Source of the DNA: Nitzschia sp. pyKryTriq1
Lineage: Eukaryota; Bacillariophyta; Bacillariophyceae; Bacillariales; Bacillariaceae
Assembly: GCA_956465555.1 (NCBI GenBank)
Contig: OY101122.1
Location: forward strand, 1,189,001-1,253,000
Length of the DNA stretch: 64,000 bases
Direction of reading: 5' to 3'
Shown here: piece by piece, positions 27,366-37,325 of the stretch
Position numbering within the stretch: position 1 is the first letter of the stretch
Layout: each line of letters begins with the position of its first letter
Translations under genes and position numbers: made by a program
The notes under the pieces: generated by a model
The model's database searches: none
What the model saw: only the letters and a program-made list of their open reading frames with translations
What the model was told of the DNA's origin: nothing

Positions 27366-27761
27366 TTAACATCTCCCGCCGGTCAGAAGTGGGTTACAGA
27401 CACCTTCGCCATAGTCCGTAGTAGCAGGGATAATAATCCCGGCGATCAATAGTGCAGTGATAGCCAGAATTAGGGAGCCAGCAATAACCTTGGTGATGAA
27501 TGGATCGGTGGATACCTCCAAAGCGATATCGAGATCATATTCGTCTTCATCATCCTCGATCCCTAACTGATTGCGTCTGCTATTGGATATCTTCCTTTTT
27601 TGGACTTCATTATCGCTTATCTTTCTTGCACTCCGTCTGGCAAGCAGGAAGGAGACTTCTCGAGAAATAGTTGCAGTGGGATGTCGTGGAGCAAAGCCCT
27701 CTGTGGATCCGAAAGTCGCGAGAGCGACCACGATTGCGAGCAAGATTACCTGTAGCATCAT
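27366..27761 (-). CDS. small plastid-targeted single-span membrane protein, function unknown
   Basis: Single-exon frame of 131 residues. A signal peptide (1-22) ends STEGFAP, the diatom plastid motif, then a basic transit-like stretch. The mature part is acidic (EDDEDEYDLD) with one hydrophobic span (about 92-114, VIAGSLILAITALLIAGIII) and a short Cys-containing tail (GVCNPLLTGGRC). It is likely a thylakoid or envelope membrane protein. I do not recognise the family. The 3' end faces the LRR gene across 78 bases; the 5' end faces the MMADHC-like gene. Confidence 0.72.
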   Translation of the reverse strand: MMLQVILLAIVVALATFGSTEGFAPRHPTATISREVSFLLARRSARKISDNEVQKRKISNSRRNQLGIEDDEDEYDLDIALEVSTDPFITKVIAGSLILAITALLIAGIIIPATTDYGEGVCNPLLTGGRC

Positions 27762-28338
27762 TTTTCGCGTAGCAATTCCAATTCGTACGAATGCTTTCCG
27801 AATATCAAGCCTATCAATGTCTTTGAGATTTGAGTGTTGTAAGAAAGCTGCAACTTCTCACGGGGTTCCATCAATCGTACCGTACCGGTATCCATCGTCA
27901 TGGCACGCGTTGACGTCGTTTAGACTACAAGTACAATACCGGTATCTGTCGTCTTGAGTGCAACTACGGCAATAACATCAACGTACGTCACAAATCTCAG
28001 TCTTCTTCCTTTTACAGTATAGTTTAGTCGGACGGTTCAACTCGGGCGATTCACCACATACATACCACACCACACCTTCACGCAACAATAAAACATGCAC
28101 GTTCCACTTTATTCGGCGGGCGCTGACGCGATTGCCGCCACAAAACGCACAGTACGTTTTCCGACAAGAACATCAGTACCAGTACTGTACTGCACAGTGC
28201 CAGTTACCGCTACCAGTCCCTGTAGAGCCTACTCTCGAGTGTGAGAGAGAGAGAGAGACCACAAAAAGGTATTTGCTTCTGAATCGAACGTCTTCATTTG
28301 TTCCGCAAGTACTATTATTTTCAATTACTCGTTTGACG
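27762..28338. other. divergent promoter region with CRE-like and GTAC elements
   Basis: Between the small plastid protein (minus) and the MMADHC-like gene (plus). It contains TGACGT at 27911, ACGTCA at 27985, GTACCGGTA units near 27880-27950 and 28170-28230, and a GA repeat near 28242. An in-frame upstream ATG (28132) for the plus gene exists, but the added sequence is just translated GTAC repeats, so it is treated as leader. Confidence 0.45.
27911..27990. promoter_or_regulatory. pair of CRE/CCRE-like elements (TGACGT, ACGTCA)
   Basis: TGACGT at 27911-27916 and its complement ACGTCA at 27985-27990 sit in the divergent promoter of a plastid membrane protein and a cobalamin chaperone. The spacing and inverted arrangement recall diatom CO2/cAMP-responsive promoters. 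This is inference from short motifs only. Confidence 0.25.
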
Positions 28339-28908
28339 ATGGCACCTGGCTCGACTCTTCTAGAACCCAAGCTGGCTGCTCAAGCCGGAAAGAAAGATGA
28401 CCCCATAGAATGCAGCGTTCACACTCTTCCCAAACCTTTGATGCGAGAATTCCGGCATGTTTTCGGGGAGAAATATCAGCAAGATTTGGACACAATGCAG
28501 GATGATGGCGACAGTGGCATGGAACTATTGGCTATCCCGACAAATCAACAGGCACGCCAGGATTTGGTAGCCGTCGGCGAAGAAATTGAATTTGAGAAGG
28601 ATCGCCTGTTGAACGTCTTTTTAGACTTTGGAAAAGAAATTTGCGAGCGTATTCGCAGCAAGGGGTACTGGGCGGACTATATCGATCCATGTTCTGGGCT
28701 ACCAATGATCACACGGGACTGCAACAAGGTTTACAGTGAAGTCGACGGTATGGAATGTTTACTAAATTACAGGGCATACAACGCTGGCTTTTGCAAGGTG
28801 CTCACGCATCCCAAGTGGGGCACGGCTGTGTATCCGGCCACGATTTTTTGCTACGCACCGCGAGATTCCGTGATTGAAATTGTCAAAGAATATCAATTTT
28901 CTTCTTGA
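28339..28908 (+). CDS. MMADHC (cblD)-like cobalamin trafficking protein
   Basis: Frame of 189 residues from the ATG at 28339 (context ACGATGGC). It matches the C-terminal domain of human MMADHC. Conserved blocks include GYWADYIDPCSGLP (about 113-126), a central VYSEVDGMECLLNYRAYNAGFCKVL, and HPKWGTAVYPATIFCYAP near the end. MMADHC receives cob(II)alamin from MMACHC and routes it to methionine synthase or methylmalonyl-CoA mutase. That fits an alga that uses B12-dependent enzymes. The CFCKVL-region Cys corresponds in position to the cobalamin-thiolate area of the human protein, but I cannot confirm the exact residue. No mitochondrial presequence is evident. The last 16 bases overlap the end of the convergent centrin-like gene. 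Confidence 0.85.
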   Translation: MAPGSTLLEPKLAAQAGKKDDPIECSVHTLPKPLMREFRHVFGEKYQQDLDTMQDDGDSGMELLAIPTNQQARQDLVAVGEEIEFEKDRLLNVFLDFGKEICERIRSKGYWADYIDPCSGLPMITRDCNKVYSEVDGMECLLNYRAYNAGFCKVLTHPKWGTAVYPATIFCYAPRDSVIEIVKEYQFSS

Positions 28909-29741
28909 GCAGGGGCGTGGGAGTTGGCGCCATCACCTTCTTCGTCTGCCTTTTGGAATAAATTGAGCGTCATCATTTTAGAGAATTCCTTCAGTGTGAC
29001 TTTTCCTGTCTTTCGGGAGCGTGCTCTGTCTACCATCTCTTGTAGTTCGTCCATTGTCATGTCATTTTCACCTAGTTCAAGGGCCACGCGTCGCAAATCC
29101 TCGACTGAGATGAATCCTTTCCCATCGGCGTCAAATAAGTCAAAGACATGCTGGAAATTTGGCTGATCGCTCGAACTGTCCTCCTGGAGTCTTTGCTGAA
29201 GACTGGTACTCGCCATCAATGATAAATAGCCATCAAAATCAAGCATTTCATCGTCTGAACGTCCAGATAATAAACGAAGGATTTCTTCCAAATGAGGATA
29301 GGATTGTTCGTGGCTGTCTAGAAGTGACTCAAGGACAAATCGCAATGAACCGACCGTAAAACTACCGTTTCCCTCTATATCAAACAAACGAAAGGACTCT
29401 TTCAATTCCATAATTTCCTGCTGACTAAATCCTTCCGTCGATGGTATCCCAATCCGCGCCGGTTGCGAAGGTGACTTTGCGTTTCTTGAACTGGATGGTG
29501 TCATTGGTGTCCGACCAGAGCTGGTTGGCGACTTCCAAGATGGGGTCCGTGTCCCATTTCGTTTAGCGAGGCCACCCAATAACTGGCTGCGTGATCTGTT
29601 GTTATTGGAACTTAGCTACACAGGCGTGAATGAACAGGGTGAGAGATAAATTAGCGACGGCGGGTGATGTTCCTAGAACACATGGTGCAAATACCTCGAC
29701 GTTTCTTTGACTCCTCATAGATGCCAGCGTTTACTCACCAT
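28893..29741 (-). CDS. centrin/calmodulin-like EF-hand protein
   Basis: Two exons: the start codon alone (29741-29739, ATG then GTGAGT donor) and 29615-28893, with a 123-base intron; 241 residues. An internal ATG in exon 2 is the fallback start. A Ser- and Pro-rich basic tail (1-55) precedes a centrin-like body with EF-hand loops DIEGNGSFT, a degenerate second hand (SDDEMLDFDGYL), DADGKGFIS and SRKTGKVT, and the centrin EFSKMM segment. Loops 1 and 3 look calcium-competent; loop 4 lacks the first Asp. It probably acts at basal bodies, the microtubule centre or nuclear pores. It overlaps the MMADHC-like CDS by 16 bases tail-to-tail. Confidence 0.78.
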
Positions 29742-30530
29742 GGTAATAATGAAATGATGCTCTTTTAAAAAAGGCAACTGTCGTTTGATGATTATGAAAA
29801 ATGACAAAGCAGGATGACAGTCGGTCGGCTGAGTGGTTCATTCAACAGCGAGCACCAAAACATGAAGATGAAACACATCGAATGCGATGGTGCAAGGTGC
29901 AACGCCGGACGCGGGCGGTATGGCGGAAATCGAAATTTTCAAACGAAGAGATGCGGGCGCGGGGGAGGGCAGGAGGAGGAGGAGGATTTGCTCGAAGAAG
30001 TCGACTGTCTGTCTATCGTCGGTCTATTCGTGTTTTTGCCGGACGACTTGACGTACGTCGGCTAAAGTACCTGGTACTGTACCTGGTACCCCACTGACGT
30101 CCCGGTCGGTCTGCGTACCGGTACACGTACTGGTGTACGCGAGTACCAGATATGGATACCCGGTACTACTGTCGTACTGTGGTACCGGTACTGGTACCCT
30201 GGTACCTGGTACCGCCCATTGCGGTCTATCATCATTCTTCAGTGGGTGAAAGCAAATCCTCTCATCATCATGATCACTCGTTATTCATTCTTCATGTGCA
30301 CCCAATCTACGAAGTAGTAGACTACTCAAGTGTTCTCGTGTCGGATACTGACAATAGAATGAAGCGCAATTATGTTCTCAACAACAATAAGGCATTAAAA
30401 TATGAATCTAGATTTTTATTGTCATTGTGACATCATGTCCAGAGATATATTCAGAATTGGCTGAGTCATCGAAGTCTTTCCGTGGTACTACTCTGCGTGC
30501 CGTACCGTCCAACACCAAAAGGCAAGTTTC
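29742..30530. other. intergenic gap with the densest GTAC island
   Basis: Upstream of the centrin-like gene and downstream of the small 30.5 kb gene (both minus). Bases 30066-30215 are almost entirely GTACC, GGTAC, CCGGTAC and GTACTG units. A TGACGTACGTCG element lies at 30049. No gene is supported. Confidence 0.5.
30066..30215. repeat. GTAC-rich palindromic island, densest copy
   Basis: About 150 bases containing roughly sixteen GTAC tetramers, many inside GGTACC or CCGGTACT. They give overlapping inverted repeats rather than a fixed-period tandem array. Confidence 0.8.
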
Positions 30531-30773
30531 TTAGCGCGGAGGATTCTCGCGGTAGTATTGCTCGATCTTCTTCGTGTCCGGATCTGCCATGAAGAACTTG
30601 TAGTAAAGACCTACGCCAAGTCCCAAAATGACTCCGTGGGTGGCAGCCATGGAGAATCCCTGAAGAGGAGGCATGCGAGCGTAGTATCCACGGATACCAG
30701 AGGCAGGCAGACGGGCCACGGGACCAGGCCCATAGAACCTCTTGTTGTAGTTCACGATACGTTCTGGTGACAT
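30531..30773 (-). CDS. small putative mitochondrial membrane protein
   Basis: 80 residues from the ATG at 30773, which lies one base after a polypyrimidine-AG acceptor (TTTTCAG|G), so a 5' leader intron is likely. The N-terminus is basic (NYNKRFYGPGPVARLP), followed by one hydrophobic span (about 41-60, MAATHGVILGLGVGLYYKFF) and a charged tail rich in Tyr and Lys. Size and shape fit an accessory subunit of ATP synthase (f-like) or another inner-membrane complex, but I cannot place it in a family. It lies head-to-head with SDHC. Confidence 0.55.
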   Translation of the reverse strand: MSPERIVNYNKRFYGPGPVARLPASGIRGYYARMPPLQGFSMAATHGVILGLGVGLYYKFFMADPDTKKIEQYYRENPPR

Positions 30774-31621
30774 CCTGAAAAGAGAGTGAGGAGATGAACG
30801 ATAAAATGTGAGAAATAGTGTTCCGCAGAAATCCAAAAATCGACTCGTTCGACCAGTAACATAATTTCCGGCGATCCCCGCGGCATCGAAATACGCGTTT
30901 CTGGGTTTCCGATTGTTCTCCTTTTCCATCAAAAGCACATTGCTCTGCAGTCCACCAACTATCCAAACATGAAATCAGATTGGCAATGGCGCTCTCACCT
31001 GTCGATCTGGACTCTTCCTTCTTCAGTGCAAAAGCGCAACAAGGAGCAGGAAATGAAAATTTGACGACGCGACGTTGCGGTTTGTTCTGTTGACCAGCGG
31101 CGCCAGCCCGATACCGTACCGGTACCAGGTACAGTACGGTCGTCTAATGTACCGGTAGAGATGGGCGAGAGATTCCTTTCGAGAGCGCGGTAACGCGCGT
31201 TAGACGCAGCGAGAACTCAACACTAAACTCGAAACGCACGCCGAACCGAAAAAACGGTTGCTTGGCATGTTCGTTTTTGACCACTCCGAGTCTTTTCCGG
31301 AAGACGGACAAACGAACGATGGAGAAGATGCGAACTCCTCCGGATGAAGGATGCGCATCTTCATCTGCGGCCTGGGGCAGCAAACTACGGGAAGATCGCG
31401 CGGGCGGCGAAGAAAAAAAGCGATGTCTGGTGACTTGTAGTGTACTACTCGTACCGGTACGGTACCAGGTACCTGGTACTAGCTATTAGAGAGGAGTCGT
31501 CGTCGACTCATGCCTCTTGGCTGTTGATCCGATGCGGTCACCATGATGATTCGAGGCCCGATGGCCAATTAATGCATAAAGAAAAGCATTCCCAACGGAT
31601 TGACAACAACTTGGTTTAAAG
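30774..31621. other. divergent promoter region with GTAC units
   Basis: Between the small mitochondrial-like gene and SDHC. It probably holds the 5' exon and leader intron of the former (about 30774-30970). GTACCGGTACC units occur near 31110-31155 and 31445-31485. No further gene is supported. Confidence 0.45.
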
Positions 31622-32350
31622 ATGAGTATGACGGCGCTTTCCCCCAAGCTTCAGCCGCTGATCCAGCGTGCTGTCAAATCGCAAGGAGTTCGATCAATGG
31701 CTGTTCTCTCTAAGGAGAGTGGTGAAGAGTACAAGAAGTTGGTAAGGATGATGATTCGTAACCATATTCGTTTCGAACCCCGCTCGGGAAAGAACATCCC
31801 GCTGTGGGACGGGGTTGTCGGTGCATAACCGTGCTGTAATATGTTTCTCACTTGACCTCCGTGATATGCGTAGAACTACACGGCCCGAATGAAGAAGACT
31901 GGTCGTCCTGTGTCCCCTCATGTTACCATCTACGCCTTCCCGGTGGGTGCGTTATCATCGATCACGAATCGCGTCACTGGCGTTGCGCTCTCTTTGGGCG
32001 CTGCCGGCCTTGGGGCGATTGAAATTGTGGCTGGATCAGGAACGTCTCTTGAATTGATGCAAATGATTGGATCCCAAGGTTTCCTCATTGCAGGACCTGC
32101 CAAATGTAAGTTATCAGGGCAAGGGCTTTTGGATATATACCATAGCATGTGCGCTCATTCCTTCTTTGCTGTACGTTGGATGACTCCAGTCTGTGTTTCT
32201 TTCCCAATCGTCTATCATTATATCGGAGCCATTCGCCACCTAGCGTGGGATTACGTTCCTGACTACCTGGAGAATGCGGATGTGGAAAAGTCCTCTATGG
32301 CGTTGTTCGGTGCTTCCACTGTGATCAGTGCTGGTACCATGTTCCTCTAA
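31622..32350 (+). CDS. SDHC: succinate dehydrogenase cytochrome b subunit (SDHC)
   Basis: Two exons: 31622-31741 and 31874-32350, with a 132-base GT-AG intron; 198 residues. The N-terminus (1-40) is a Ser-, Lys- and Arg-rich mitochondrial presequence. The mature part has RPVSPHVTIYAF, three transmembrane segments, an AHSFF segment and the second heme-b signature HYIGAIRHLAWD. It anchors complex II, binds heme b and helps form the ubiquinone site. The first signature normally reads S-x2-H-R; here it is SITNR, so the His is Asn while the Ser and Arg remain. Confidence 0.92.
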
Positions 32351-32439
32351 CTTCGAAACTTGTAGACGATTGAAACGAACGATAAAGTAATACATGCCCT
32401 TCGATTAGCAACTTATTAATTCTTCTATATAGACATACT

Positions 32440-35400
32440 TTAACCTGTTAGAGCTCCACCCCGTCTCATTCCAATGACTGGTGCTTGCCTCACTAGCTGC
32501 TCCTCTGATTCATCCTGGAGACTTGCATCTTGCACTGTTCGTCCAATGGCAGTATATAGCTCATCGTCATCCAGACCCATCGTTTCTAGCGTCAGCTGCA
32601 AATCCTTTGGAGTTATTGCCTCAACGACTGCTTGGAAGTCAGTAAACGATAGGGGGCCCTTCAATGGAATAGACTCTTCCTGAAGCCCAGACATTTGTTC
32701 AGTCCAGTATTGCGTCGTCCTCAACTGAAATTCGTGTCGGTTCAAGACAACCCGCTTGGCAGATTCAACATTGTCTGGGGTGATCGGTTGAGACTTTCTC
32801 AGACTGTGCAGAGTCTCCTTACAAGCCTCGAGAGCCTTTTGAGCGTTCTCCTTCGAAGCGGTAACTGTGACGAGGAACCACCCACCCAACAACCTTTCAA
32901 ATCCAGTGAAGGAAAAGTTGGCGTCGTAGGTCAACTGTTTGCGTTCTCTAACGTTGCTGAACAGGCGGCGATTGGCAATCTCGGACAAAAGTAACAACGC
33001 GACACGGGCGAACAAGGGATGCTTCCTACGCTGCTTGTCATAATCGGATGCACGTTTGTCCATTTCAAGGATCTTCTCCGCTACAGTGGATCCATCGGCG
33101 AGGTAACCCCAAGCATTTGGGGCCGTTCCAGCAACATAGGATACCGCTCGAGGATCAGAGTCTGGGAGTTCTAATTCAACAAACTTGCCAGGGACGGGGG
33201 CTGCGGGGACACTGCCGATCCGAGCCCCTTCGTTTTCGTTCCGCGGCTCCTTCACATATTCTTGGTTGGCGTCAGCCGGAATCGTTCCAATGTACTTGTA
33301 GACCATTTCCAAAACTTCGGGGACATCAAAGTCTCCCGAAATTGAGATTTCGAGGTTCGAAGGCGACATCTGAGACATAACAGCATTCTTAGCATCTTCA
33401 AGAGTGATGGCCTCGACCGACGGCACGTCAATCGATAGGAATCTGAAAAAGTAAAAAAATGTGAGAGAGTGGCTATTTGGTCGAATTGACTGATGATAGC
33501 TTATCTTGGACGTACCTTTCATCCTTGTTGGTCATGACCTCCATAATCTTTTCCGTGCTTAGATTCTCAAGGTTCTTCAGCAGACTTTCATGTGTGGCTC
33601 GGAAACTCGACTTGCTCCTTCCAAGTGCATCCTGCTCCCACTTGAATCCAACAATGATTTCTCTCACGATCTGCATCACGGACTCTGTTCCAGTAATTCC
33701 CAGCTGGATCTCGTCCCCAAAACCAACATTTCCAACATTCGTCGTAGGGAAGACAAAGTCAACAGTGATAGACTCCTCACTGCAGTTGATCTCAACCATG
33801 AGCAAATGGTCAACGCAAAAGAGCTCAACTTGTTCGCGAGTCCACGGGCCGAAAGCACCTCCTTCCTGCATGGTTCGTGCGCCGATCGCCATCGAGCCCT
33901 TCTTGAAACCTAGTCGTTTCTCGGCATCGCGACCTCCTGGTGCGACGAGACGTAGATGACCTCGCTGGGATTCGTGCGGATTATGTGAGACGCCCATGCG
34001 GATCCCATTGGACAAACGGCGTAGAGTGAACGGACGAGTAATCGTGTTGGGTGATGTGTTGGGTGTTCCATCCGAAAATTTCCCTCCCAGCCACTCAGGA
34101 GGGTTCTTTTCCATCGCGAGAGCAAGTTCATCCTCGGGCACGAGGGTGAAAGGGACGACGACGTCCTTCTCTGGTTCCACGTCAATCTGGCAAGCCTCAT
34201 AAATAGCTTGGACCAAAAGATCCTCGTCACAGTATGCCGGGTCATCTTTGCTGTACCCCTTGGGCATACAGGCAACGGCAATCACGGGACCTTCCACTGC
34301 CGGTTCTCCGTCCTTGAAACTCATGACGTGCGAGCAAAGCTCTCTAGCAGCAATGTTTACATCTTCCAGCGTCAGAGACGACAATGCTCGAGCAGTCACA
34401 TGATAGGATTGTTCAGGGGACATGAAGGTATGCCCATTAGCAACAGTCTCCATCAAATAAGCAAGCTGGTCTCCATGCTGGATGCGATCTCCTTGCGCAG
34501 CCAGCTGTTCGGCGTCAGTCATCAACGAAGACGCATATCGCTCCATTTCTCCCATGGTCACACCGAAAACACCAAGCTTCCTAATCTCCGAAAGTGACTT
34601 GAAGATTGCCTCCTTCCACTTGTGTGGTTCGGCAGTCATGTCCAAACTACAGACAGCGCAGCCCTCACGAGCAGAATCCAACTGATTGAATTCGACAAAG
34701 GTGAAAGCAGGGTCGTCACTACGTCCGCCAACGTTCAAGCGAATTTGAAGCGCCGCAAGAGCCACTCGACGAGCCAAACTACGACGGAAAGAACCAAGAT
34801 CCACAGTGGGCTCGACTGGTCGTTTGCTGAACAAGTGCATGGAGAACGCTTGAAGAAGCTCGTGTCTTTCGATCAACAACAGTAGCGTGAGGCGACTGAG
34901 AGATACACTGAGGATGATATCATGCTTGCTGTGCTTACCTGTAGATATGGGGACGGATCTTCTTCCCGGGTACTACTTCTTCCGTTTTGAGAAAGAAAAC
35001 ATCTTCGTCGAGGGGGTAGGATTTCTGAAGGTTGATGTCGTATTCAAGACTGTCCGCAGGAATTATGAGCTTGGGGTCAATCTCTGCTTCAGCTTCCACG
35101 CACCAATCATGACGAACAGGGGGGTAGTGCCAGCTCTGTGCTGCCTTGACAGAGCCACTCACTACAGCCTTTGCCAAGTCCTTTGCTTGCTCTTTGATTT
35201 CTTTCAGCTTGATTTCGCTACCTTGTTTTTCAGCAGTAACCCGACCAAACTTTTCCGCAATTACCCGCTCTGCCTCATCTGGGTCGACATCACCCACCAA
35301 ATACAAAAGAACGTTATCCGGACGATAGTGTGTTCTATGCCACGACTTGACATCATCCGTGTTCCATGTACGGATCAATTTTTCCTTGCCAATCGGAAAT

Positions 35401-36318
35401 CTCTTGGCCAAACGATTTTCACGATGCAAGGTTGAAAGGATTTGACACTCCACACGGTACTCGATGGTATTGACCATTGTCATCTCTGATAAGACAGCGG
35501 CCCGCTCCTTTTCCAACCGAGAACTTTCTACCCGTGCCTCCATAACATCCACCAGGGCATCCAAGGCCATGGGAAGCATCGGTGCTCCTCCCCTTGGTGT
35601 CTGCACGGGGCATACGGCATAGAAAACAGTGTGATGAAAATCAGTGTAGGCGTTCGTTTGGGAACCAGTTCCGAAAAGAAGTTCACGCTTTCGAGATCCC
35701 ATGTACGCCACGTGTTCCGTCAAGTGTGCAATGCCTTGCTGTGGCTCCAATTCATCAGCTGTTCGATACGAGAAAGTTAGAGAACAAGGTCTTGGGAGTC
35801 AGCCAACGAAAGATGATTGATTGATTCATTCATTTACTCAAATGAGATGCCACAAACTGCGACCCAAGGATATTAAACCACTTACCCGAACCAGAGAAAA
35901 CTTGCAAGTGCGCCTCGAAGCGTCCAGGAGGACTCTTGTTGGGGAGGATGACATACGGGAGGCCATTCGGCAAAGTTCCACTTCGGACAAGCGGGTGGAT
36001 TGGAAGAGGTTCGGAGGAAGTAGGTTTCTGCTTATCTGGCCCAAGACGATTCAGAGGAGAAATATGCGGAAGGACACTGGGATGGGGTTCCATGTTCTTG
36101 TTCCCCCGAAGTGTCGGTGCTGATTGGCCGCCTCCGCCACTCTCTCCACCAAAGAGATTGGTGAGGGAGAACGAGCCGCCCGACTTGCCGCCGCTTGAAT
36201 TCATAACCATCGCCGAGCGCGTCGTCTGCATGCCCCATGACGACGACGTGTACGATAGAACCACTGGCGCCGCCGTTGTCGCCGCTACCGCCATCGAAAT
36301 TGCCGAGGAGATCCTCAT
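32440..36318 (-). CDS. stromal processing peptidase (M16 metallopeptidase, SPP/CPE)
   Basis: Four exons: 36318-35886, 35758-34939, 34895-33516 and 33442-32440, with introns of 127, 43 and 73 bases; about 1211 residues, close to plant SPP. An N-terminal signal-like and Ser/Gly-rich region precedes the first M16 domain. The inverted zinc motif HLTEH lies at about residues 156-160 inside a GSADELEPQQGIAH...GSRKRE block typical of plant SPP, with the distal Glu in VLSEMTMVN. Two further M16-type domains follow. SPP removes transit peptides from imported stromal proteins. Intron 2 is very short and has two in-frame acceptors 12 bases apart, so its exact edge is uncertain. No clear AFAP-type site is visible at the N-terminus. 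Confidence 0.88.
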
Positions 36319-37325
36319 GATAGTTGTTGGGTGTTACTTATTCGTTCTTCCAAAAAGCAATATATGAACTTCTTGCACCCTCGACTTCCGATCGCTTCAA
36401 GAACCTTCCAAGTTGGATCTTCAAAGATAACCAGACCACAGGGAGGACTTGATTGGTTAATTCTTTCTAGAGAGAATCACAATAGTGAAACACTCTTGAT
36501 GTTTGATGTATCGAAAGCCCAAACGGGCGGAGAGAAGATAGGGGATACTCGTACCGGGAGCTGATTGCACACTGCACACTGCTTCGAGACTCGAGACGAC
36601 GACTCTCCTCACTACAGTAACTCTCGAGACACTTCGACTTTCAACTTCCAATCTAAAAAAATCATCGCTTGCCTCGTGGCGCAGAGCTGCGAAAACGTCT
36701 GCCCTCGGCACGTCGAGTGACGTAGACCATCATTGCTTCAAGCTTCCTCGTGGAACAGGCTATGGGCTACCGGTACCTTATTTCGATCGGTCAATTATTG
36801 TCCATATACCGAACCCAAAAGTCGGTCGAAAATCGGTTCTTTTCACCCATCACGATCGAAGTCTATCGCGTTTTTCGCCCAATCAAAAAGGCGAAGGTTT
36901 GAAATTCTTGACGTCACGTCGACGCTTTCCGGATCCCTGAGACCCGAATGCGTCGTCACTACACCGATCATTGGAGTGTGAAAAGAGACCATGAAGATAA
37001 ACGATGCCCCTCCTCATTGTTCAACAGAACTAGGTCGTTCAGAAAGTTCTAAAGTTCTTTTTCCACTTCAACAGCTGGCCATCGGAGGCAAAATACAATG
37101 ATGGCTCAGCAATCACCGCCGTCCATGCATGATGATGGTCGTTCATTTCATTCGAACAAGTTCTTTCGCCCATCAAGCCATGCTTCGCCCGAGAAAGCTG
37201 CGAACCGATATTATTTGTTGATCTCTTTCAAAGAACAAAACATCATAAATCCAATCAGCATTGTTTACATTTTATATTGTTGTGAGCTATTTACTTTCTA
37301 GAAACAGTATCGTACCCACCCCAGC
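36319..37325. other. divergent promoter region with a perfect CRE
   Basis: Between SPP (minus) and a plastid protein of unknown function (plus). It contains TGACGTCA at 36909 and a few GTACC units (36549, 36771). Short ATG-initiated frames (for example 37098-37301) show no domain and are not called. Confidence 0.45.
36909..36916. promoter_or_regulatory. palindromic CRE, TGACGTCA
   Basis: A perfect eight-base cAMP-response element, followed at once by CGTCGACG, lies about 590 bases upstream of SPP and 410 bases upstream of the plastid protein gene. bZIP factors bind such sites in diatom CO2/light-regulated promoters; use here is inferred. Confidence 0.35.

Noticed and set aside
28132-28338. 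N-terminal extension of the MMADHC-like protein from an upstream in-frame ATG
   Set aside because: The added residues are translated GTAC repeats and GA repeats with no targeting character; the ATG at 28339 fits better.
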